64,000 nt of DNA from Geodermatophilus saharensis (GCF_900188205.1 NZ_FZOH01000001.1:814552-878551), one strand, 5' to 3'. Positions 11,361 through 19,951 are shown, numbered from the stretch's first letter. Notes: generated by a model not told the origin, from the sequence alone. A program made the numbers and translations.

Positions 11361-11428
11361 GAGGGACCTCCCTGCCCCCCACCGCTCGCACGCTCGCGGC
11401 GGGCCCCTGCAGGGAGGCCGTTCCAGCA
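11361..11428 (+). repeat. Stop-docked structured repeat, copy A
   Basis: Begins 1 nt after the stop codon of the molybdopterin oxidoreductase. The outer stem CCTCCCTGC pairs with GCAGGGAGG (9 bp), the inner stem CCGC with GCGG, around the loop TCGCACGCTC. The tail is GCCGTTCCAGCA. Four other copies in the window share head, loop and tail. It may act as a transcription terminator or an RNA 3'-end element; there is no T tract. Confidence 0.85.
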
Positions 11429-11466
11429 CGTCACCGGCTGTCGCGCGGGCGGGGTCCGCCGTCTGG

Positions 11467-11472
11467 CATGAT
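11467..11472 (+). promoter_or_regulatory. Candidate -10 element for the rpsP operon
   Basis: CATGAT, preceded by TGG, lies 132 nt upstream of the rpsP start, in a gap of about 175 bp after repeat copy A. It resembles an extended -10 element. No convincing -35 was found, so this is a weak call; the gap otherwise holds a GC-rich leader and GAGGAG before rpsP. Confidence 0.3.
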
Positions 11473-11603
11473 GGACGGTCGAACACGGCGGCGCGCGGCC
11501 CTCTCACCGACGCCGGCCGTGTCCCTGGCTCCGCCCCGGCGTAACCCCACGCGTCCGTCCGGCGAGCACCGACGAACAGCGTTCGAGGAGAATCCGAGCC
11601 ACC

Positions 11604-12089
11604 GTGGCCACCAAGATCAAGCTCATGCGTCTGGGCAAGATGCGTGCTCCGTACTACCGGATCGTCGTCGCCGACGCGCGCACCAAGCGCGAGGGCCGCT
11701 CGATCGAGACGATCGGCAAGTACCACCCGAAGGAGGACCCCTCCTTCATCGAGGTCGACAGCGAGCGCGCGCAGTACTGGCTCGGCGTCGGCGCCCAGCC
11801 CACCGAGGCCGTCGCGGCCATCCTCCGCGTCACCGGTGACTGGCAGAAGTTCAAGGGCGAGCCGGCTCCGCCGCCCATGAAGGTCGCCGCCCCCAAGCCC
11901 GACCGCAAGGCCCTCTACGAGGAGGCCGTCCGCAGCTCCGGCGAGGAGCCGGCCGCGGGCGCCACCACCCCGAAGAAGAAGGCCGCCCCCAAGGCCGACG
12001 CCCCGGCTGCCACCCCGGACGCCGACGCCCCGGCTGCCGACGCCACCCCCGCCGGCACCGACGGCGCGGCCGAGACGCCCGCCGAGTAA
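11604..12089 (+). CDS. rpsP: 30S ribosomal protein S16
   Basis: Small-subunit assembly protein S16. The first ~90 residues are the conserved domain ([20 protein letters not shown] at the start, then [16 protein letters not shown]). The remaining ~70 residues are an Ala/Pro/Asp-rich low-complexity tail with [14 protein letters not shown] repeats, a known feature of actinobacterial S16. The GTG start is preceded by GAGGAG. It is the first gene of a tight rpsP-khpA-rimM-trmD-nudix operon. Confidence 0.97.
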   Translation: MATKIKLMRLGKMRAPYYRIVVADARTKREGRSIETIGKYHPKEDPSFIEVDSERAQYWLGVGAQPTEAVAAILRVTGDWQKFKGEPAPPPMKVAAPKPDRKALYEEAVRSSGEEPAAGATTPKKKAAPKADAPAATPDADAPAADATPAGTDGAAETPAE

Positions 12090-12092
12090 GAC

Positions 12093-12329
12093 GTGCTCGA
12101 AGAGGCGCTCGAGCACCTGGTCAAGGGCATCGTCGACCACCCGCGCGACGTCACCGTCGACCTCGTCGGCGGTCGCCGCGGCAAGACCCTCGAGGTCCGG
12201 GTCCACCCCGACGACCTCGGCAAGGTGATCGGCCGCGGCGGCCGCACGGCCAAGGCCCTGCGCACCGTCATGGCCGGCGTCGGCGGCCGCGGCCTGCGGG
12301 TCGACGTCGTCGACACCGACGGGCGCTGA
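12093..12329 (+). CDS. khpA: KH-domain RNA-binding protein KhpA
   Basis: A 78-residue single KH domain of the YlqC/KhpA family. The RNA-binding GxxG loop is seen in KVIGRGGRTAKALR (GRGG). KhpA usually pairs with KhpB and binds many RNAs. It lies 3 bp after rpsP and 17 bp before rimM, the order conserved in Gram-positive bacteria. It starts with GTG. Confidence 0.93.
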   Translation: MLEEALEHLVKGIVDHPRDVTVDLVGGRRGKTLEVRVHPDDLGKVIGRGGRTAKALRTVMAGVGGRGLRVDVVDTDGR

Positions 12330-12346
12330 GCCCCCGCGTCCGGGAC

Positions 12347-12871
12347 GTGGGACCCACTCCTCCGGACACCGTGGTGGTCGGCCGCATCGGCCGGCCCCAC
12401 GGTGTCCGCGGTGAGGCCACCGTCGAGCTGCGCACCGACGACCCGGACGCCCGGTTCGTCCCCGGCGCGGTCCTGCGCACCGACCCCGCCGAGCGCGGTC
12501 CGCTGACCGTCGCCGGCGCCCGCTGGCACCGCGAGGTGCTGCTGCTCGCGTTCGAGGGCTACGACAGCCGCGAGGCCGTCGAGACCCTGCGCGACACCCT
12601 GCTCGAGGTCCCGGTCGCCGACCTGCCGGCGCTGGATGACCCCGAGGCCTTCTACGACCACCAGCTCGTCGGCCTGGCCACGCGGCTCCCCGACGGCACG
12701 CCGCTGGGCGAGGTCACCGCCGTCCGCCACGAGGGCGCCGACCTGCTGGTCGTCGCGCGCCCCGACGGCGGGGAGCTGCTCGTGCCGTTCGTCACCGCGA
12801 TCGTGCCCACCGTCGACCTCGCCGGCGGTCTGGTCGTCGTCGACCCGCCGGAGGGGCTGCTCGACCTGTGA
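12347..12871 (+). CDS. rimM: Ribosome maturation factor RimM
   Basis: A 16S rRNA processing factor that binds S19 during 30S head assembly. The 174-residue protein has the N-terminal RimM domain ([20 protein letters not shown]) and the C-terminal PRC barrel ([11 protein letters not shown] through [14 protein letters not shown]). It ends in the usual DPPEGLLDL. The stop overlaps the trmD GTG by four bases. The operon also makes TrmD and S16. Confidence 0.95.
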   Translation: MGPTPPDTVVVGRIGRPHGVRGEATVELRTDDPDARFVPGAVLRTDPAERGPLTVAGARWHREVLLLAFEGYDSREAVETLRDTLLEVPVADLPALDDPEAFYDHQLVGLATRLPDGTPLGEVTAVRHEGADLLVVARPDGGELLVPFVTAIVPTVDLAGGLVVVDPPEGLLDL

Positions 12872-13611
12872 GCGACCCCTTCCGGATCGACGTCGTCACC
12901 ATCTTCCCCGAGTACCTGGCCCCGCTGCGCCAGTCGCTGCTGGGCAGGGCCGCCGAGCGCGGGCTGGTCTCCGTCGGCGTGCACGACCTGCGGCAGTGGA
13001 CCGACGACGTCCACCGCACCGTCGACGACGCCCCCTACGGCGGCGGGCCCGGCATGGTGATGCGGCCCGAGCCGTGGGCGCGGGCGCTGGAGGCCGTGCG
13101 CCGGCCCGGCACCCGGCTGGTCGTCCCGACACCCGCCGGGCGGCCGTTCACCCAGGCCGTCGCCGCGCAGTGGGCCGCCGAGCCCGGCCTGGTCTTCGCC
13201 TGCGGCCGCTACGAGGGCATCGACCAGCGGGTGGCCGAGTGGGCCGCCGCCTCCGGCCCCGTGTCGGAGGTCTCCATCGGCGACTACGTGCTCGCCGGCG
13301 GGGAGTCGGCGGTGCTGGTGATGGTCGAGGCGGTCACCCGGCTGCTGCCCGGCGTCGTCGGCAACCGCGAGTCGGTGGAGGACGACTCGCACGCCGACGG
13401 CCTGCTGGAGGGCCCCTCCTACACCCGGCCGGCGTCGTGGCGCGGCCTCGACGTCCCGCCGGTGCTGCTGTCGGGCGACCACGCCGCGGTGGCCCGCTGG
13501 CGACGCGCCGAGTCGCTGCGGCGGACCGCCGACCGCCGTCCCGACCTGCTGGCCGCGCTGCCCGAGGACGCGCTGTCGCCGGCCGACCGGGCGGTCCTCG
13601 ACGGTGCCTGA
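12868..13611 (+). CDS. trmD: tRNA (guanine-N1)-methyltransferase TrmD
   Basis: Makes m1G37 next to the anticodon, preventing +1 frameshifting, using S-adenosylmethionine. At 247 residues it shows the SPOUT trefoil-knot signatures: [24 protein letters not shown] and [11 protein letters not shown]. The GTG start overlaps rimM (GTGA). Its own end overlaps the NUDIX gene by eight bases, so translation is coupled along the operon. Confidence 0.97.
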   Translation: MSDPFRIDVVTIFPEYLAPLRQSLLGRAAERGLVSVGVHDLRQWTDDVHRTVDDAPYGGGPGMVMRPEPWARALEAVRRPGTRLVVPTPAGRPFTQAVAAQWAAEPGLVFACGRYEGIDQRVAEWAAASGPVSEVSIGDYVLAGGESAVLVMVEAVTRLLPGVVGNRESVEDDSHADGLLEGPSYTRPASWRGLDVPPVLLSGDHAAVARWRRAESLRRTADRRPDLLAALPEDALSPADRAVLDGA

Positions 13612-14104
13612 GAAGCCCTGGGTCCGGCCGACGGCGCGGGTGGTCGTGCTCGACCCCGACGGGCGGGTGCTGCTGCTGGGGGCCCGGCTGACCGACCCCG
13701 CGGTCCCGCCCGGCGAGGTGCTGTTCTGGTACACCCCCGGCGGGGGAGTGGAGGACGGCGAGAGCGTCCGGCAGGCCGCCGTGCGGGAGCTGGCCGAGGA
13801 GATCGGGCTGGTCGTCGACCCCGCCGCGCTCGAGGGCCCGGTGTGGTTCCGCCGGCACGTGGGCCCCTTCGCCGGCGTCGACGTCGACTCGCGGGAGACC
13901 TTCTTCGTCCTGCGCGACGTCGTCCACGAGGTCGACCCCGCCGGCCGCACCGAGCTGGAGCTGCTGGGGGAGGAGCCGCACCGCTGGTGGACGGCGGAGG
14001 AGGTCGCCGCCGGCGGCGCGCAGTTCGCGCCGCGCGAGCTCGCCGCGGTGCTGCCCGAGCTGCTGGCCGGGCCGTGGCGCCGGCCACCCCGCGTGGTCGA
14101 CTGA
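13604..14104 (+). CDS. NUDIX hydrolase
   Basis: A 166-residue pyrophosphohydrolase. The Nudix box is complete: [20 protein letters not shown] followed by EIGL gives the G-x5-E-x7-R-E-x2-E-E-x-G pattern at about residues 46-68. The substrate cannot be told from sequence; a nucleotide-diphosphate derivative is typical. The GTG start lies eight bases inside trmD, making it the last gene of the rpsP-trmD operon. This position is common in Geodermatophilaceae-like genomes but not in Gram-positives generally. Confidence 0.88.
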   Translation: MPEKPWVRPTARVVVLDPDGRVLLLGARLTDPAVPPGEVLFWYTPGGGVEDGESVRQAAVRELAEEIGLVVDPAALEGPVWFRRHVGPFAGVDVDSRETFFVLRDVVHEVDPAGRTELELLGEEPHRWWTAEEVAAGGAQFAPRELAAVLPELLAGPWRRPPRVVD

Positions 14105-14233
14105 CCGGCGCCTGCCGGGGCCGCGCTCGGCAGGCCGCGGCGGATGTGGCACAGTAGAGAGTCGCTGCAGACCGGAGGCGCCCGCCGACGGGCACTCCCT
14201 CCCGGAGTCGCAGCCGCACACCTGGTCCGGAGC

Positions 14234-14248
14234 GCGGGGGCACCCCGC
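14234..14248 (+). promoter_or_regulatory. Hairpin in the rplS leader
   Basis: GCGGGG and CCCCGC pair around a GCA loop, 58 nt before the rplS start. The 202-bp gap between the NUDIX gene and rplS also holds a possible CTGC...GCAG stem (about 14163-14214) and a tandem 11-mer GAGCCACCGCT (x2, about 14270-14291). An L19 autoregulatory leader is possible but not shown. Confidence 0.35.
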
Positions 14249-14306
14249 TGCCCGGGCCGACCACGAGCCACCGCTGAGCCACCGCTGAGACCGAGGACAA
14301 GCTGCG

Positions 14307-14663
14307 ATGAACACCCTGGACGTACTCGACGCCGACTCGCTGCGCGACGACATCCCCGAGTTCCGCCCCGGGGACACCGTCAAGGTGCACGTCCGCGTCG
14401 TCGAGGGCAACCGCTCGCGCATCCAGGTCTTCCAGGGCGTGGTCATCCGGCGCCAGGGCGGCGGGATCCGCGAGACCTTCACCGTCCGCAAGGTCAGCTT
14501 CGGCGTGGGTGTGGAGCGCACCTTCCCGGTGCACACCCCGGTCGTCGAGAAGATCGAGGTCGTGACCCGCGGTGACGTCCGCCGCGCCAAGCTGTACTAC
14601 CTGCGCGAGCTGCGCGGCAAGGCCGCCAAGATCAAGGAGCGTCGCGAGACCGTCGCGCGCTGA
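14307..14663 (+). CDS. rplS: 50S ribosomal protein L19
   Basis: Large-subunit protein L19 at the 30S-50S interface, 118 residues, full length. Family motifs include [26 protein letters not shown] and the C-terminal [23 protein letters not shown] start with GAGG upstream. It has its own promoter region and is followed by lepB after 66 bp, the usual actinobacterial order. Confidence 0.97.
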   Translation: MNTLDVLDADSLRDDIPEFRPGDTVKVHVRVVEGNRSRIQVFQGVVIRRQGGGIRETFTVRKVSFGVGVERTFPVHTPVVEKIEVVTRGDVRRAKLYYLRELRGKAAKIKERRETVAR

Positions 14664-14729
14664 GTCGCCCCGGGCGTCGTCCGCCCGGCCTGACCACGGC
14701 GGGTCTCCCGCGGCCGTACGCTGGCTCCG

Positions 14730-15653
14730 ATGAGCAGTGACCGGTCCGGGGGGCCCGCCGACGTCGTTCCCGGGGAGGACCCTCCACCCGAGTCCTCAGC
14801 CCGCCGCCGCCTCCCCTGGCAGCGCCGCCCCGCCCGGCCGGAGAAGAAGACCTCGCTGCTGCGCGAGCTGCCCGTCCTGCTGGTCGTGGCCTTCGTGCTG
14901 GCGCTGCTGGTGAAGACCTTCCTGGCGCAGGCGTTCTTCATCCCGTCGGGGTCGATGGAGCAGACGCTGCACGGGTGCCCCGGCTGCACCGGCGACCGCG
15001 TGCTGGTCAACAAGGTCCCGTACTGGTTCGGCGACCCCGAGCCCGGAGACATCGTCGTCTTCCAGGGGCCGGACACCTGGGTGCCCGAGGTCGAGATCTC
15101 CGAGCCCTCGAACTGGTTCACCGGCGCCCTGCTGTGGCTCGGCCGCGCGGTCGGCGTCGCCCCGCCGAGCGAGGACGACTACGTCAAGCGCGTCATCGCC
15201 GTGGGCGGGCAGACCGTGCAGTGCTGCGACGCCGAGGGCCGGGTGACCGTCGACGGCGAACCCCTCGACGAGCCCTACATCCACGAGAACACCCCGATCG
15301 AGACCCGCGCGTTCGGCCCGGTGACCGTGCCCGAGGGGCGGCTGTGGGTCATGGGCGACCACCGCTCGGCCTCCGCCGACTCCCGCTCGCACGTCGGTGA
15401 CCGCTACGGCGGCACGATCGCCGTCGACGACGTCATCGGCAAGGCCGCGCTCATCGTGTGGCCGATCGACCGCTTCGGCACCCTCGAGTCCCCGGACATC
15501 CAGGGCACCGAGGCCGCCGCGGCCGGGAGCGCGGCCGGGAGCGCGGTCGGGGGCACGGTCGGGCAGGTCGCGCCGCTGGGCCTGGGTCTGGCCGGCGCGG
15601 TCCCCGTGGCGGTGTGGAACCGCGACCGCCGCCTGCGCCCGCCCCCGGGCTGA
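14730..15653 (+). CDS. lepB: Signal peptidase I
   Basis: Membrane serine protease that removes signal peptides after Sec or Tat export. Of 307 residues, 1-43 are a charged cytoplasmic tail, about 46-66 a membrane helix, then box B with nucleophile Ser75 (IPSGSMEQTL), box D with general base Lys153 (DDYVKRVIAVGG) and box E (GDHRSASADSR). A second hydrophobic segment near the C-terminus (about 268-292) suggests two membrane passes. A strong terminator hairpin follows at 15671, so the rplS-lepB unit likely ends here. Confidence 0.96.
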   Translation: MSSDRSGGPADVVPGEDPPPESSARRRLPWQRRPARPEKKTSLLRELPVLLVVAFVLALLVKTFLAQAFFIPSGSMEQTLHGCPGCTGDRVLVNKVPYWFGDPEPGDIVVFQGPDTWVPEVEISEPSNWFTGALLWLGRAVGVAPPSEDDYVKRVIAVGGQTVQCCDAEGRVTVDGEPLDEPYIHENTPIETRAFGPVTVPEGRLWVMGDHRSASADSRSHVGDRYGGTIAVDDVIGKAALIVWPIDRFGTLESPDIQGTEAAAAGSAAGSAVGGTVGQVAPLGLGLAGAVPVAVWNRDRRLRPPPG

Positions 15654-15670
15654 CCCCGCCCCGCGTCCTC

Positions 15671-15706
15671 CGACGGCGCCGTCCCGCACCCGGGGCGGCG
15701 CCGTCG
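15671..15706 (+). terminator. Terminator hairpin after lepB
   Basis: CGACGGCGCCGTCCC pairs with GGGGCGGCGCCGTCG over 15 positions (one T-G pair) around a 6-nt loop. It lies 18 nt after the lepB stop and is followed by TCGTTCCC rather than a long T run. It separates rplS-lepB from the LuxR-type regulator. Confidence 0.75.
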
Positions 15707-15726
15707 TCGTTCCCGGACCCCTCGGG

Positions 15727-15747
15727 CGACCATTCCAGGAATGGTCG
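15727..15747. promoter_or_regulatory. Perfect 21-bp palindrome, candidate operator
   Basis: CGACCATTCC and GGAATGGTCG are exact inverted arms around a single A. A one-base centre cannot form a good RNA hairpin, so a dimeric DNA-binding protein is the more likely reader. It sits in the unusually AT-rich 195-bp stretch between the lepB terminator and the LuxR-type gene, 155 bp before that gene. It may be the regulator's own operator. Confidence 0.55.
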
Positions 15748-15901
15748 TCGCCATGTCGACAACCAATCGAGGTCGTTTCGCGTGTGACGACGATCGCGGA
15801 CATTCGCGCCGAGAAAATCCCCAGAAAGTGTTCAAGCAATGGGAGAGGGGGCCCGATGGAGTAATCGAGAACAACCCGGTTTCCCCGAAATGGAGTAAGT
15901 C

Positions 15902-16618
15902 GTGTCCGCACCCCTGGCCAGCGCCACCCGCGGCGTCACCCGCGTGCTCCTCCTCGCCGACGCCCCCGTCCTGCGCCGTGGCCTGGTCGGCATGGTCAAC
16001 GAGACCGCCGGCATGCAGTCGGTGGGCACCCCCGGCGAGCTGCGCCGGGCCCTGACCCTGGTCGAGACCGCCCGTCCCGACGCGGTGGTCGTGGAGCTGG
16101 GGGCCGGGCGCGCCGCCACCCTCAACGTCGTCCGCGACCTGCGGCGCCGCTTCCCGCGGGTCGCCGTGGTGGCCCTGGCCACCTCCGAGGACCCGGCCGT
16201 GGTGAACGAGGCCGTCGCCGCCGGGGTCCGCGGGTACCTGATGCTCAACACCTCGCCGACCCTGCTCGGCTGGGCGATCCTGGCCGCCCGCGCCGGCCGC
16301 ACGGTGGTCGACCCGCAGATCCGCCGCGTCGAGCCGACCGCCGCGCCCGTGGGCAAGCCGCTCACCCCCGAGGTGCCGCTGACCCGCCGCGAGTCCGACG
16401 TCCTCGACGAGCTCCTGCAGGGCCAGTCCAACCGGCAGATCGGCCGCAACCTGTTCATCAGCGAGGACACCGTCAAGTCGCACGTCAAGGCGATCCTGCG
16501 CAAGCTGGGTGCCCGCGACCGGGCGCACGCTGTCTCGCTGGTGCTGTCCGCGCGGGGCTCGGCCGCCTGCACCTGCGGCGCCCACGGCCTGACCTCCCCG
16601 GCCCCTGTGGAGGCCTAG
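15902..16618 (+). CDS. LuxR-type regulator with a degenerate receiver domain
   Basis: A 238-residue protein laid out like a NarL/LuxR response regulator: receiver-like domain 13-130 and LuxR helix-turn-helix about 158-215 (TRRESDVLDELLQGQSNRQI, then FISEDTVKSHVKAILRKLG). The phosphorylation site is lost. The acidic pair reads AD-A (D20, A21), the acceptor aspartate is Glu65 in VVVELGAG, and the invariant lysine of GYLLKD is leucine (GYLMLN). The C-terminal tail has a CTCGAH cluster (C223, C225, H228). It is therefore probably phosphorylation-independent. It is a single gene with no kinase nearby and a distinctive AT-rich upstream region. GTG start. Confidence 0.85.
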   Translation: MSAPLASATRGVTRVLLLADAPVLRRGLVGMVNETAGMQSVGTPGELRRALTLVETARPDAVVVELGAGRAATLNVVRDLRRRFPRVAVVALATSEDPAVVNEAVAAGVRGYLMLNTSPTLLGWAILAARAGRTVVDPQIRRVEPTAAPVGKPLTPEVPLTRRESDVLDELLQGQSNRQIGRNLFISEDTVKSHVKAILRKLGARDRAHAVSLVLSARGSAACTCGAHGLTSPAPVEA

Positions 16619-16631
16619 TCCCCGACTCCGT

Positions 16632-16660
16632 CCGGACCGTCCGCCTCCTCGGCGGTCCGG
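16632..16660 (+). terminator. Hairpin after the LuxR-type gene
   Basis: CCGGACCG and CGGTCCGG are exact inverted arms with an inner CCGCC/GGCGG alternative stem around TCCTC, 13 nt after the stop. More GC-rich inverted repeats (GGGCG-CTC-GCGCCC and others) fill the rest of the 207-bp gap before rnhB. It is probably a terminator. Confidence 0.5.
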
Positions 16661-16825
16661 CCCGCGGGCGCTCGCGCCCGCTCCGGTCCGCGGGCCGGTC
16701 CCCTCCGACCCCGGGGACCGGCCCGCGGTCGTTCCCGCCGGCCGACCCACTGCCGACCCGCCTCCCGACGGGCGGGCCGACCGTCCGGCCGGGCCGTCGG
16801 TGCCGGGTCGTACTGTCGGACGGCG

Positions 16826-17626
16826 ATGGCAGGCCGTCTTCCCCCCGCCCACCGGGCCGCCGCCGCGCCGGCCGCCCGCACCCGCCCCTCCGCCCCGCCC
16901 GGGGAGGCCGGGACCGACGCCCCCGGCGACGCGCTGTGGGACATGGAGCGCTCGCTGCGCCGCCGCGGCTTCACCGCCGTCGCCGGTGCCGACGAGGCCG
17001 GGCGCGGAGCCTGCGCCGGCCCGCTGGTGGCGGCCGCCTGCGTGCTGCCCGCGGGCCGGCGCGGCCGCGTCCCGGGCCTGGCCGACTCCAAGCTGCTCAC
17101 CGCCGCCGCCCGGGAGCGGGTCTACGACGAGGTCGTCGCCCGCGCGGTCTCCTGGTCGGTGGTCGTCATCCCGGTGACCGACCTCGACGCGCGCGGGATG
17201 CACGTGACCAACCTCGAGGCCCTGCGCCGCGCGGTGAGCACGCTCGACCCCGCCGCCGACTACGTGCTGACCGACGGCTTCGCCGTGCCCGGCCTGGGGG
17301 TGCCGACCCTCGCGGTGTGGAAGGGCGACCGGGTCGCAGCCTGCGTGGCCGCGGCGTCGGTGCTGGCCAAGGTGACCCGCGACCGGATCATGCTCGACCT
17401 GCACGAGCGCTTCCCGCAGTACGACTTCGCGGTGCACAAGGGCTACACGACCGAGGCCCACACCGCCGCGCTGGAGCGTCACGGGCCCTGTCCCGAGCAC
17501 CGGTCGCGCTTCGTCAACGTCGTCCGCGCCCGCGACGCGCGCGCCGGCCGGGAGCTCCAGCTCACCGCCGCGGGCGGCATGGTCGATGATGGGGGCATGC
17601 GCACCGTCTCCGGAGAGCCGCGATGA
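16826..17626 (+). CDS. rnhB: Ribonuclease HII
   Basis: Cleaves RNA in RNA-DNA hybrids and at single ribonucleotides misinserted in DNA. The 266-residue protein has the motif AGADEAGRGACAGPL with catalytic Asp56 and Glu57, then GLADSKLL and KVTRDRIMLDLHERFPQYDF. The first ~40 residues are an Ala/Pro-rich extension absent from E. coli RnhB; the ATG used is the first plausible start, and a later start at ATG 16943 (MERSLRRRG) is possible. The stop overlaps the DUF2469 ATG by four bases. Confidence 0.93.
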   Translation: MAGRLPPAHRAAAAPAARTRPSAPPGEAGTDAPGDALWDMERSLRRRGFTAVAGADEAGRGACAGPLVAAACVLPAGRRGRVPGLADSKLLTAAARERVYDEVVARAVSWSVVVIPVTDLDARGMHVTNLEALRRAVSTLDPAADYVLTDGFAVPGLGVPTLAVWKGDRVAACVAAASVLAKVTRDRIMLDLHERFPQYDFAVHKGYTTEAHTAALERHGPCPEHRSRFVNVVRARDARAGRELQLTAAGGMVDDGGMRTVSGEPR

Positions 17627-17943
17627 GCACCGAGGACCTGGAGAAGTACGAGACCGAGATGGAGCTGCAGCTCTATCGCGAGTACCGGGACATCGTCCGG
17701 CAGTTCACCTACGTGGTGGAGACCGAGCGCCGCTTCTACCTGGCCAACTCCGTCGACCTGCAGGTCCGCGAGGCCGGCGGCGAGGTGTTCTTCGAGCTCA
17801 AGCTCTCCGACGCCTGGGTCTGGGACATGTACCGGCCGGCCCGCTTCGTGCGCAACGTGCGCGTGCTGACGTTCAAGGACGTCAACGTCGAGGAGCTCGA
17901 CAAGCCCGACCTCGAGCTGCCCGACGGGCCCCGCATCACCTGA
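17623..17943 (+). CDS. DUF2469 family protein
   Basis: A 106-residue conserved actinobacterial protein of unknown function. The opening MSTEDLEKYETEMELQLYRE and the YVVETERRFYLAN segment are typical of the family. It is short, acidic and soluble. The ATG overlaps the rnhB stop (ATGA), and the rnhB-DUF2469 pairing is a stable feature of actinobacteria, so both are likely made from one transcript. No activity is known. Confidence 0.93.
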   Translation: MSTEDLEKYETEMELQLYREYRDIVRQFTYVVETERRFYLANSVDLQVREAGGEVFFELKLSDAWVWDMYRPARFVRNVRVLTFKDVNVEELDKPDLELPDGPRIT

Positions 17944-18074
17944 TCCGCTCTCCACGTCCCGGAGGCTGACCCGCCGGGACGACACGACCGCCCCGGCCGT
18001 CCACAGCCCGCACCGCCGTCCACAGACCCGGCCGGGAACGACCACCGGCGCCCGGCCGCGGTCACGGTCCGTGG

Positions 18075-18434
18075 GTGTCCACCACCACCTCCCTCGGCAG
18101 CCGCGGCGAGTCGATCGCCGCGGCCTACCTCACCGACGCCGGGCTGCGCGTCCTCGACCGCAACTGGCGCTGCCGCGACGGCGAGCTCGACATCGTCGCC
18201 CGCGAGGGCGCGGCGATCGTCTTCTGCGAGGTGAAGACCCGCCGCGCCACCGGCTTCGGCCACCCCGTCGAGGCCGTGCCGCCGGCTAAGCGGCGGCGGC
18301 TGCGCACGCTGGCCCAGCGCTGGCTGGCCGCGCACGACGAGCACGCACCCGACCTGCGCTTCGACGTCGTCGGCGTGCTCGTCCCGCCGGCCGGGCCGGC
18401 CGTCGTCACCCACCTGCGCGGGGCCTTCTCGTGA
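18075..18434 (+). CDS. yraN: YraN family protein (UPF0102)
   Basis: A 119-residue protein with a restriction-endonuclease-like fold. The predicted catalytic pattern is present: RNWRCRDGELDIVAREG followed by IVFCEVKTRR (D-x-n-E-x-K). Function in vivo is uncertain; association with the following comM/dprA genes suggests DNA handling. GTG start is chosen by similarity (MSTTTSLGSRGESIAAAYL). The 131-bp gap upstream contains CCGTCCACAG twice. It ends in a GTGA overlap with the next gene. Confidence 0.92.
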   Translation: MSTTTSLGSRGESIAAAYLTDAGLRVLDRNWRCRDGELDIVAREGAAIVFCEVKTRRATGFGHPVEAVPPAKRRRLRTLAQRWLAAHDEHAPDLRFDVVGVLVPPAGPAVVTHLRGAFS

Positions 18435-19951
18435 CCCTCGCCCGCACCTGGTCCGTCGGCCTGGCCGGGGTCACCGGCGCGATGGTCGAGGTCGAGGTGG
18501 ACATGTCCGCCGGGCTGCCCGGCGTCGTCCTGGTGGGCCTCCCCGACGCGGTGGTGCGCCAGTCGGTCGACCGCGTCCGCGCCGCCGTCGTCAACACCGG
18601 CGCCGCGTGGCCGATGCGCCGGATCACCATCGGGCTGTCGCCGGCCTCGATGCCCAAGCAGGGCAGCGGGTTCGACCTCGCGCTGGCCGCCGCGGTCCTG
18701 GCCGCCGCGGGCACGCTGCCGGCCGAGGCCGCCGACGGCCTGGTCCTGCTCGGCGAGCTGGGACTCGACGGGTCGGTGCGCCCGGTCCGCGGTGTGCTGC
18801 CGGCCGTGCTCGCCGCGGCACGGGCCGGGCACGCCACCGTCGCCGTCCCGGCCGGCAACGCCGACGAGGCGGCGCTGGTCGCCGGGGTCGACGTCCTCGC
18901 CGTCGCCACGCTGGGCGACCTGGTGGACCACCTGTCGGGCCGCACCCGCCTGGCGCCGCACGTCCGGGGGCCGCTGCCGCCCCCGGCGCCCGCCCCCGAC
19001 CTCGCTGACGTGGTCGGGCAGGCCGCCGGGCGGCGCGCGGTCGAGGTGGCCGCCGCCGGCGGGCACCACCTGTACCTCACCGGCCCGCCCGGCGCGGGCA
19101 AGACGATGCTCGCCGAGCGGCTGCCCGGCCTGCTGCCGGTGCTCGACGAGGAGGCCGCCCTCGAGGTCACCGCGATCCACTCCGTCGCCGGCACCCTCCC
19201 GCCCGGCGCACCGCTGGTGGGCCGGCCGCCGTTCGAGGCGCCGCACCACTCGGCCACCATGGCCGCGCTCGTCGGCGGCGGCTCGGGAGCGATCCGCCCC
19301 GGCGCGCTGTGCCGGGCTCACCGCGGGGTGCTCTTCCTCGACGAGGCGCCGGAGTTCCCGCGCGCGACGCTGGACACACTGCGCCAGCCGCTGGAGCGGG
19401 GGGCGGTGACGATCAGCCGGGCCGCCGGGTCGGCCACCTTCCCCTGCCGGGCGCAGCTGGTGCTGGCGGCCAACCCGTGCCCGTGCGCGAGCGCCGCCGG
19501 GGACGTCGCGTGCACCTGCAGCCCGCTGGAGCGGCGCCGGTACCGGTCGCGGCTGTCGGGTCCGCTGCTCGACCGCATCGACCTGCGGGTGGAGCTGCCG
19601 CCGGTCACCCGGGCCGCCTGGCTGGCCGCCGACGTGACGCCGGAGCCCACGGCCACCGTGGCCGCGCGGGTCGCGGCCGCGCGGGAGGCCGCCGCGGCCC
19701 GGCTGCGGGGGACCGGGCTGTCGCTCAACAGCCAGGTGCCCGGCCGGCTGCTGCGGGAGCGCTGGCCGCTGCCACGGACCGCCCTGGCGTTGGCCGAGCG
19801 GGCGCTGGACCGCGGTCTGCTGTCGGTGCGGGGCCTGGACCGGGTGCTGCGGGTGGCGTGGACGCTCGCGGACCTGGCCGGACGGAGGGTGCCCGGCGGC
19901 GACGACGTCGCCGAGGCCCTGGGCATGCGGCTGCAGCGGGCCGCGGCGTGA
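18431..19951 (+). CDS. YifB/ComM-family Mg-chelatase-like AAA+ ATPase
   Basis: A 506-residue ATPase related to ComM, a helicase promoting branch migration in natural transformation. It begins with a Lon-like/ChlI domain (about 1-190). The AAA core has P-loop GPPGAGKT (218-225) and Walker B GVLFLDEAPEF, and the CPCASAAGDVACTC cysteine group is typical of the family. A C-terminal Mg-chelatase domain ends the protein. GTGA overlaps on both sides couple it to yraN and dprA. Confidence 0.93.
   Translation: MTLARTWSVGLAGVTGAMVEVEVDMSAGLPGVVLVGLPDAVVRQSVDRVRAAVVNTGAAWPMRRITIGLSPASMPKQGSGFDLALAAAVLAAAGTLPAEAADGLVLLGELGLDGSVRPVRGVLPAVLAAARAGHATVAVPAGNADEAALVAGVDVLAVATLGDLVDHLSGRTRLAPHVRGPLPPPAPAPDLADVVGQAAGRRAVEVAAAGGHHLYLTGPPGAGKTMLAERLPGLLPVLDEEAALEVTAIHSVAGTLPPGAPLVGRPPFEAPHHSATMAALVGGGSGAIRPGALCRAHRGVLFLDEAPEFPRATLDTLRQPLERGAVTISRAAGSATFPCRAQLVLAANPCPCASAAGDVACTCSPLERRRYRSRLSGPLLDRIDLRVELPPVTRAAWLAADVTPEPTATVAARVAAAREAAAARLRGTGLSLNSQVPGRLLRERWPLPRTALALAERALDRGLLSVRGLDRVLRVAWTLADLAGRRVPGGDDVAEALGMRLQRAAA

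Noticed and set aside
17990..18040. CCGTCCACAG twice before yraN, resembling DnaA-box parts
   Set aside because: The match to the TTATCCACA box is poor and there is no cluster, AT-rich region or dnaA gene, so no origin is called.
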